NCBI GenBank assembly: GCA_030411725.1
Contig: MU839828.1
Location: 3,100,001 to 3,164,000 of the forward strand
Reading direction: 5' to 3'
DNA from: Echria macrotheca
Taxonomy: Eukaryota; Ascomycota; Sordariomycetes; Sordariales; Schizotheciaceae
DNA length: 64,000 bases
Shown here: piece after piece, positions 55,609 to 64,000 of the stretch
Layout: every line of letters starts with the position of its first letter
Numbering within the stretch: the first letter of the stretch is position 1
Made by a program: the position numbers and the translations under genes
The notes under the pieces: model-generated
The model's database searches: none
Seen by the model: only the letters and a program-made list of their open reading frames with translations
What the model was told of the DNA's origin: nothing

Positions 55609-57317
55609 TTATTGACCATCCCAGTAGGCTGGGAGGTTGGCTTCTGTCGGCGAGTCCGTGAAGCTGGGCAGGCCAGAGTAATCGCCCATCCAGAGCCCCG
55701 GGTCTTCGTCCAAGCTGTAGCCCGTGTACCCGGCCGACGTGCCCGCAAGCAATGTCGACTCGTCACCAGCCAGAGATGAAGGCGTCGGAAGGAACTTGTT
55801 GCCGGCCTTGATCAGATGATACTCATCAAAGTCAAAAGCACCAAGATCCGTGCTGGTCATCAGCCCAGCCTGGCCGAGAGGGTATCCATTGGCAGCAGTG
55901 CTGTTGCGGTAGTGCACATCGAAATCGTCGAGGGGATTGGAAAGAAGATCCTCGGCTTCGGAAACCTCGCCAGAAGTCGAGGTGTTGGTCGTCAGCGTCG
56001 GGATCTGCTCGGAGCCCGCGTAGTCGTATGTGCCGTAGCTTTGCGACTGGCTATAGCTCGACGGGGCAAAGTCGCCTGCTTTGTTGGCAAAATTGAGTCC
56101 GTCAAAGTTGCTCCAGTCGACCGAGGCGGCGCTCAATCCGGCGCTAAACAGCGGTTGGTCGTGGTCGGATATGCCGCTGAAGAAGTCGGCGCTGTTCGGG
56201 ACGTACGGAGTGTACTTGATCGCCGAGAGATCCAAAGGCGGCAGCGCTCCATTGAGCTGGGTGAACGAAGAGCCAGTCATCAAGGGCGACGCGGCCTCGG
56301 ATTTGACCCGGCGCTGCATCTGCGTGACCACCTCGCCGGAGCCACTGCTCGAGGGGGACTCGGCCGCATGCGAATCACTGCCACTACCGGCTTGCATCAG
56401 GTTGTCGACAGACCGGTTTCCGACGCTGCTGCTGCTGTGCAACGAGTTGACGCGGTGGATCTGGTAGGGCCCGCATTTCTGCGAAACCTTGGTGTGCTTG
56501 TATGTCGGCTTGTGATGTCCGTTGGCGTCGAAGGCGAGGAGGCCGTCTGAGCTGGTCGTGTTAGCACGCCGGCGGCTGCGGGAACCGGACTTGGACGTCT
56601 TGGACAGGGCGGCGTCGGCATCCGAATCCGACTCGGGCACCGTGTCGAGGATGAGGGGCTCCTTTTTGTGGGAGCAGGTGCAGCGACCGCCGTGGTTACA
56701 ACAGCAGCTATCTGCAGACAGAAGAACACAATCAGAGGTCATTCCCAGTCGGGGGCAGCCATACGGCGGCAGCGCTCACCCTTGTGACCCTCGACGGTCG
56801 TCTTCAAGTGCATGCACTTGTGCGTCTTCTCGCCGCAGTCGCACTTGACGTGCGAGGCGCGCGACTTGCGCATGGCCCGGCAGTGCTGGCATTGCGACAC
56901 CGGCCGACCCTTCTTGTTGATGTGCTGAAGCGGCCGATCTGCAGTTGCACAGGCATTGTTAGCACGGCATCCCCGCGGCTGGGCTCTGGGCTGTGGGCTC
57001 GAGGGCAATTGGAGACGGACGGCATCGGCCACGGATTGGAGATGAGGGGCAGCTTGCAACCAAGGTTGCGAAACTCGCCCACAACCCCTCGGTTGCAGCT
57101 CGGCCTGGCCCAAAAGGGCTAAGCGGTAACTAGGCGCGAACAGCTCCCTCCTGCTTCGCCGCGGCATGCATGCAGCTCGAAACAGAGAGCTCCTCGGCCG
57201 GGCTGGAGAGCCTGTGAGAAAATAGCGATTGAATCACTCACCACTGTGCTGGCAGTTGCTGACGCGATGGCCCCGGACGCAGGCCTCGCAGGCATACTTC
57301 TCGCCGTTGATGAGCAT
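55609..57317 (-). CDS. copper-fist transcription factor, GRISEA/Mac1/Cuf1 family (445 aa)
   Basis: Exons 57317-57242, 56938-56780 and 56711-55609 join in phase to give 445 residues. The introns are 303 and 68 nt; the first interrupts the DNA-binding domain after QHS. The copper-fist domain covers residues 1-40 (MLINGEKYACEACVRGHRVS, NCQHSDRPL) with zinc ligands C-x2-C-x8-C-x-H and the minor-groove KKGRP motif. A second Cys-rich stretch (SQCQHCR, VKCDCGEKTHKC) follows, and then a CCC-N-H-x3-C-x-C-x-H motif (DSCCCNHGGRCTCSHK) of the copper-sensing type. The rest is Ser/Asp-rich with SP sites and would be the activation region. Family members switch copper uptake or detoxification genes; the single Cys-rich motif next to the fist and the activator length suggest a copper-uptake regulator, by analogy. 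Confidence 0.95.
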
Positions 57318-60300
57318 GGCTGCTGGCTGGCGATTCTCGGCTGTCAGAAGTACGACGCAGGGCGGTTGGCGGCTCACGGTCCGTCGTTCGCGGTGCTGGC
57401 TAATCCAAGGGGGAGCCGAACCCGCGTTTTCCGAACACTGCTACAGCAGACGGCTTCTCGACGCTGCAGCACGGCAAAAGTCCAAAACGAGCCCCTAGAA
57501 TCGAAGGCACCCCGTGTGTGACTCCACGCTCGAGACAAGAAAGGTCGCAGGCCAGGAAGCCACGGGCTATCGGGTCATTTCTCGGTCGGGCTGGGGTAGG
57601 GCGAGGCGAAGATGTTGGAGTGTTGAAAAGCTGAGGACTCAATCGGAGCCGACGCCGACTGGCATCCAGGGATGAAATGAAATAAAAATAATGTGGGTTG
57701 AGTGGAGATTCAAGAGGCCGGTCGTCGAGGTCTAAGTCGAGAGCTTCCTCAAGCTGCAGTGCGGTGGGGTTCTCAGGTCAGGTCAGGGCACAGCCGGGAG
57801 ACGGGATGACGGCGGCCGGAAAAAGTTTGGGAACTCCTCGCCTGGTGCTCAGCTCGGTGCGAACCAAAAACCAGGCCTGGTGCTGTCCCTTAGCTCAGCA
57901 CACCACAGCCGAAAAAAAGTTGGTGTGACGTGACAGAGCTCCCGGGTGCGGCCAACGGGAAAGGTCGAGCAGCTTTCGGCGGCCGGACAGGCGGACAGGC
58001 GCAGACTGCGGCGAGAAACCGAGTCGAGGTGGCGGGTTGGTGACCAGGTCGGGTGCGATGGAAGCCGGGCTGGGGCGGCCCTCAAGCTTCAAGCATGCCC
58101 AGCAACGGACAATAAGCAACGGCCGGGGCTGGCGGCGGACGAGGGACGGCTGGATCGAGAATCGACTGGCGAGAAAGAGTCCAGAAGAGTGCGTTCAGGT
58201 TTCCGAGAAGCACGGCGGGAGGTGGGCGCTTTTTAATGACTCCGGCGTGGGTAGGTTAGAATGCAAGCTCCATAATAAGCGTCGTTTGGGAGATCGCGAA
58301 ACTGGGGCACCAGCACGACCTGAACCAGGCAAGCCCCGGGACGGCGAGCAGAGATGGGTGACGAAACGAACGAGAGATGGTGGACCGCTTGGGCAGAGGC
58401 GGAAACGAAGTACTTGGTTACAAGCGATGCGGTACCGGCTACACTGCTGCACTTGGCAGCCCGAGGTACGTACTGCAGCTGCACATCAGATCAGCCAGGG
58501 CCCTCAGGGCAGGCACGAATTGGGGGGCCCGCGACGGCCGATGGGATTTCTCTGAAGGCTTGGAGAGCGTGGGATGGCTGTCGGCGCAAGTCGGGGCCAG
58601 CAGGAGAGCTCTCTGGCTGTGTGGGCGGCAGCTGGCCTGTGAGTGGGAGGAAGGAGGGGGGGGGGTTCTCCAAGCTAGCTGGCGAGCCAGGAGCCGCCGC
58701 CTTCCTCGTTGGGTCGGTCTGTGGTTCGGGCAAGACGGCAGCAGCCAGCCCAGGTTGTACTCGATACCTCAACCCGCGCGTCACCTTCACTTTGGAGCTG
58801 TCATCGCGCAGGAGAGCAGCAGCACGCCCCTAGAAGGCATTTTGTGCGGACCTCTAGTTCCCAGCCTTCCACCCATTCCGCCCAAGGATGTTCACACCAG
58901 TTTACGCTCACATATCCTCACATCGGCGACCCCCGGCTTGCCCCCCGTCTGGTCCCGTTGCTGTCGAGCATCCTCCCCAAGCTCCCCTCTGCACCCCAAA
59001 CTGCCACGGAGCGCATCTCGACGGCGAGTGCCCGAGTAAGGCCCGTCTACGGTCTCCGGCTGCCTTGGCCATGTATCTCCATTTGGAGCTGACCCGCTGC
59101 GCTGCGCAGTGCTTCATTTCCTTGGCGGTCTGACGGACCGGATCTGAGCAACCGAGCTCCCACTGTAGAGGCATTGCCATCGCACAAGGGCTCGGCGACT
59201 ACGCACTCAAACATTTGCAGTTAGGACGCCGGCTGGCAGAGTGCAGACGACGCCGGCCAACAATGGCGCCTCCAGCACCAAGCGGCGGTACGACTTCGCT
59301 CTCGATGGGTGGGGTGCCCAGCCCAGGTCCCCACGGCGGCGCTTCTCGAGATATGGGTAAAAACACCAATCAAAAAGGGAAAACAGGAAAAGACCCGGGC
59401 AATTTCGACTAGCAATCCCTCATGTACGATGCGGTGCATGGCGATTTCGCAGAGCGAAAGAGCTGCGTGCATCCGGGCCCGCAGCCGCAAAACCGCTCGC
59501 TGCCTCCGCTGTTCGGTCGCAGCATTGTTGGTCTGCTTGTGAGTTCTTGGTGGGCGGGGGAGCATGGTGGTGGTGGTGGTGCATCTTTCTTCCAGGGTCC
59601 AGTCTGGGCTTCTTGACCTGCAAGCCCCACGCTTGCGGCTACGGCAGCAGGCCAGCTTTTCAGCGACGGTTCGTGGGAGGCATGCAGTTGGATGTCATGA
59701 CACGCTTCGTTCCGACAATTCCCATGCCACCACACTGGGCGGCACTAGCCACTCACGACGCGGGGCGGGCCCGACGGCTTCGACGCTCTCTCCGATCCAC
59801 CACTCACCACGGCCCATGCTGATATCCTTTTACAGCTTCTGCGCTGAAGAGTTTTCTTGTTCTCATGTATGCCCGCAGATGGGCGCCGGTTCATCGTCAA
59901 CTCTGTTGCAGGACCTGCATCAACCCAACTTGACAAGCATCTGGGATGTCGGTACACCTGCAGACTCGACGCAGCTACCTATGCATGTTGAGATGTGGAG
60001 TTCTCGACACGGGGTTCACGACAGGCACGGGCTTGGGTCTCGGAAGCTCAAGGCCGATACTCCCTGGCAAAGGCCTTGGGGGTTTGGCGATGCGGCACCG
60101 CTCTTCCTTCACCGGCAGCATTGTCCAGCTAACGGCCAATGCCATCAGATTGGGGGTCTGGCGCAGATCTGCAACGCCGTCTGTTGTTGCTCCTGTTGAG
60201 AATGACGCGGCGGTTGCTCCGCGCCAGCGACGAAGTCTCGGACGACTGGCTGAATCGCTGCTCCCTTGGCGGCCGGTGTCGAGGAGGATCAATCATGGAT

Positions 60301-63300
60301 TGGGGCCCCGCCTCACATCCCGCGCAAGAGACCCGAATAAAGGCTATTGTGCCATTCGACAGCCTCGCCAGCCGTTTGTGCGAATGCCGCGGTGGAAGAT
60401 TGACGAGACCAAGGCCGCTAGTAGAGGGCCGAGAAGCTCACAAGTACAGGCTTGGCTGAATTTCGGTCGGCAAACAGAGTATTGGGCATCTGTTTGCCGC
60501 CCGTATAGACCTAAGCCGTAAGATTTCAGTCGATTAGAGGCAGAGTGAGCCGTAAATTGCCAGCCGTCTTGACGCCTGGGCTACCCATTAGCGGCACCCG
60601 CACAGTCTGGCACCTGAGCTTCGATTGTGAGAGAGCAGCTCGCAGAGAGCTCCATCGCACATGCCGCTGACGACAAGAGCTGCCGTGCCACGGGCTAATC
60701 TGGACCCTTCAGTGCCGGTCGATATTTGGGCATTCTGCTGGCATGTCGGCACGGAATGGAAGTGGACATGATGTTCATCTTCCTCAGACCGCCAAGCGCT
60801 TGGAGCCTTGTGCAGACATTGCCCACAGCGATGTCTTCTTGTTACCTCAACGAGTGTGTAAGTGCGACGACTCACTCAGTGGAAGGTTCTGCCCGCAGTC
60901 CGTGCTTTGCTGGCCGGGTCGGCGGGGCTCTGCCACTGCCTCTCCACCTCTGCCTGCCCGGCAAGCATGCAGCGCAGAAATCCCGTTGCTGCGTCGCAAA
61001 ATTTTCACCCACACCTCACCGAGCTTTCGCCAGCCCGCAACACCAGTGGCTCGTCGTCGCTGCGTGACGCCATTCTCGATCCAATCGTAGGCCTTGCCTC
61101 AAACAGTCTAATGTTCCCGGCCTTTTCCCTTCTCAAACCCCCCTCTGTCGCCGTCGTCAAGGCCGAAGACGGTCCTTTGCAGCAGCCCAGGCAGAGAGGG
61201 TGCTGCATCGTGGCATTATGTCTCCTGACCCCAAGCGCTCCAATCGATTCCTCATCGACAACGCAGATGCTCACCTTTCGACGACTGGACGGCCCTACTG
61301 CCGGATACACCATGTCCAGCTTGCCAGCGTACGCCAGATCTCAAACTGCCATATCCATCCGGTCCGCCGAAGTGTCGAATTCGACAGGTAGTTTGAGTGA
61401 GCATGCGTGACCATAGCCGTTGGTTACACTGTCAGCTCTCACCTGTTGCGCCTGCCAAGCGCGGCCCCTCAGTCAAGTCAGATTTGGGGTATCTGAACCG
61501 ATCCCCGTGCCCGGCCGCGCTCCGACCTGGCCACCACGGGGAACGGGAAGACTCGGCTCCTTGGTTTCCCCCATATTACGCTTCCGGCTAGCAGCGAGCT
61601 TGGAAGACATGCGGCACACACCTTCGCTCAGGTGTATCACGAGCCTGACGCGCCTGCCTCTTCACATGCGGCTGCTTTGGAGGCAATCTGAACTGCCTTG
61701 GGCTTCCGTCGTTGGCAGGCATATGAGACGCCAAGGGGGTTCTCCGTCTGCCGAACCATTGCCAATGTCGCTTCGCCGGCCCGAATCGGTCGGAGGGTCG
61801 GCCGTTTCGTCGATCGGCGCGATGCTTGGATCAACAAGCATGTCAACCTCACAAACTCAGGAGCGCGAGACTTCAATGTTTGGTTCAGCTGTCAGGCACG
61901 CCGCTGGAAGCTAATGAAACAATAACCGAATCGATCGCACCCTGATCCCCGGGCTCCCGACCTCGACGCTAATTCTGGGCTGATGGCAAGCCCTGCCAGT
62001 TGTCGGGCTCGAAAATAGTTCGGCTTGTGAGGGTTCGATCGGCCTGTGTAACCACATGGGTGGCTTCGGTCAATGTTCTAGAAAAACGACTCCGCAATCT
62101 CACCTGGGTTCCCCTCGATGTACCTAGGTACTTCCAAGCGAGGTATCCCACCCCCCTGTGGACGTCAGCAACACCATCGTCCTCAGCTTTGAGTTAGCTG
62201 CCACGATGGACAACTTGTGGAATCATCGCCAAGTTGTTTCGGATTGGGCAAACTCATCTCACCAGAGAGGTTGTCGGCATCCTCTCCAAAATGGGGTCCA
62301 CTGATCAACAGCTGATGCTCGCTGCTCGACAGCTAAGTATCATGCGGTCTGCCTCGACGGGGATCGTCTGGACCACAGCACAGGGGAAGCCATCGCAGCT
62401 CCTCGTCATCCAAGACGGATGAGCGGGGACGCCCGCCCCAATAGCATGGCTAGCCTCATTGTCAACATGGCAGAAAGCTCTGCTCTGCATACCGTCATAC
62501 GTATATCCACGGCTGGAACAAGCGCAAACGCCTTGTTCCCGGCCTGTCAAAAGGGCCAAAGTTTGGACAGCTCTCATTGGTAGAAATTGGCGACGAATGA
62601 AAAGTTTGTCGACACCCTCAGCAGCTCAAGTGAGCAGCCTACAGATGCACCTTTGGTGCGACAACCCCTCATTTCGCTCGATGCGATTACATACCCACCT
62701 CCAACACCCCAAACCCCCACGCTGACAAGCTCCAATCTCTCCATGAAATCTGCAGAGCCCCCATGCCTCAGACACCGTCCTGGCCCGAGCCGCCGCTCTC
62801 TGGAGATGTGCACATTGCAGCAGCAGCTCACCGGAATGGGGGTCACACCAACAGCACCGGTGTCGCCGTCTTTGTCGGGCAGGTGTGAGAAGCAATGCCG
62901 GGGTCATCACTGTTCACCTTCCGGCACAAGCACATGTATCAGCCAACCCTCTACCTGGCGAGGGCGCAAGCCTGCGTCTTCAGAGATTTCAAAGGATTGC
63001 GCATCATGCGAAGTTGTCTGCCCGACGGATGTCTCGACGTTTCAAGTGGCTCCAACATCGAGTGGTGTTGATGGATCCTGCAGGGCTCGAGAGGACTTGT
63101 AGCACATCGGCCCATGCCAGGTTCAGCCCTAGTGGTGATTCATGATGCTTGAGCAGGCCAGAAGCCGCTGAGATCTCGGGCGCGGTAGCCACACCAGACT
63201 AGGGGTGGTTAAAGAAGGTCTCTTTGATCGGTTACGCTCCCCCGGGGACAAAAGACCCTGCCACGGCCAGCAACGCTCCTCGAGAGCTTGCTGCTCCGGC

Positions 63301-64000
63301 GTCATTTCTCCTACATGACGTTGGAAAGCTACCAGTGGCAGAGATGAATTCTCAAGACCCATTGCTGGGCACCCGTATCTAGAGGTCGTCTTGATTCTCG
63401 ATGAGACTATGGGAATCAGTAGAGGTCACATACTACGACATGGCGCTGGGCTTGGCATCATGGACAGACTCTGTACTAGGTTGTCGGGAGCCGTTGACAG
63501 GCAAGGCCTGATGTCAGTGAGATCGGCACGTGTGTGATGATATGGGGTGTTTAAACGTCACTCGCAGCATACATGGGAAGTGGTGGTCTCGGTTTTCCAT
63601 GTTCGGTGGCATCATGCTGTGCATGGCCGAAAAACGTCGGCCAGTCTGGGGAAGCAGATCCGTGTCCGTGGCGGGCGGAAAGCGGAGAAGCTATGGCCAC
63701 ATCGGAGGGGGGAGCTCCCCGCCGGCCCAAGCCTGGCGGCGTCTTGCGCTCCTCAGACCGCGAGGGCGGCATTGATTACCATAGATACTACCCTTATAGG
63801 AGTTTATATACCACTAGATTACAGCGAGTTTCGCCATACTGTATATGCTGGCTTGCTGCGTAGTCTCGAGATCGGAGTCTTGATCGATCGGCGACCCCAG
63901 GTACTGAGGCCAGGAAGAGAGTGGCAAGGATGATAAGAAGTTCGATGGCTGCTCACCAAACCCAGAGTAGAAGTGAAGCTCAGGGTGGGTGTGCAGCCCA
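57318..64000. other. gene-free right end, 6.7 kb
   Basis: Many overlapping frames of 60-220 codons occur on both strands in moderately GC-rich DNA, but none shows a domain, a low-complexity profile of fungal proteins, or partner exons with consistent phase. The region upstream of the copper-fist gene may hold a long regulatory leader. No transposon ends, tRNA or rRNA were seen. A gene entering from beyond the right edge cannot be excluded. Confidence 0.45.

Noticed and set aside
58037..59039. Overlapping 172- and 220-codon plus frames upstream of the copper-fist gene
   Set aside because: No domain or fungal protein character, no consistent splice partners; probably chance frames in GC-rich DNA.
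59564..60521. Overlapping 211- and 191-codon plus frames
   Set aside because: They overlap each other and a minus frame; no domain or typical codon bias.
1..64000. Transposons, CRISPR arrays, rRNA, riboswitches or secondary-metabolite clusters
   Set aside because: I looked for terminal repeats, transposase or reverse-transcriptase motifs, array-like repeats, rRNA and synthase domains and saw none. CRISPR and operon-type features are not expected in a fungal nuclear genome.

Overview
The window reads as nuclear DNA of a filamentous ascomycete (Pezizomycotina). Protein-coding genes carry short introns, mostly 45-70 nt, with GTRNGT donors, CTAAC-like branch points and YAG acceptors. Coding GC is fairly high. 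Typical fungal families are present: a Zn(II)2Cys6 factor, a copper-fist factor, a DUF7708/NACHT-like protein and tandem-domain glyoxalase I. The copper-fist gene and long gene-free stretches would fit a Sordariomycete, but that placement is inference and no species is claimed. I found 19 protein-coding genes, most with splice sites fixed by reading-frame continuity, one clear intron-containing tRNA-Pro(AGG) and one tRNA-like gene of unclear isotype.

Layout. 0.7-8.1 kb is an accessory-looking block: an unknown Ser/Arg-rich protein, a divergent DUF7708 protein whose P-loop is degenerate, a pseudokinase and an F-box protein. 10.6-18.4 kb holds a ZIP zinc/iron transporter, a Mn-type CDF transporter and COX15 (heme A synthase). 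20-24.6 kb holds a small Cys/His protein, the tRNA genes, a small Cys-start Pro/Ala-rich protein and a Roadblock/LAMTOR-like protein. 25.4-37.7 kb holds a cinnamyl-type alcohol dehydrogenase, an unknown nuclear-type protein with an internal duplication, long-form 3-phosphoglycerate dehydrogenase, glyoxalase I (with a possible alternative mitochondrial start) and a MAM3/CNNM protein. 38.9-50.3 kb holds an unknown 795-aa protein, a 1,147-aa coiled-coil protein and an RGT1-like regulator. 55.6-57.3 kb holds a copper-fist activator, with gene-free stretches of 5.3 kb before it and 6.7 kb after it.

Functional theme. Five of the genes concern metals: ZIP, Mn-CDF, COX15 (its heme A feeds the copper enzyme cytochrome oxidase), MAM3/CNNM and the copper-fist factor. 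They are not arranged as a cluster and may be together by chance. No biosynthetic cluster, transposon, CRISPR array or virus-derived sequence was recognised. The least ordinary items are the degenerate NLR-like protein beside a repeat-rich divergent partner, the possible dual-targeted glyoxalase, a decayed minisatellite at 50.5 kb, a group of CAAGG/CCTTG palindromes upstream of the ZIP gene, and a tRNA-like gene whose anticodon arm does not pair.
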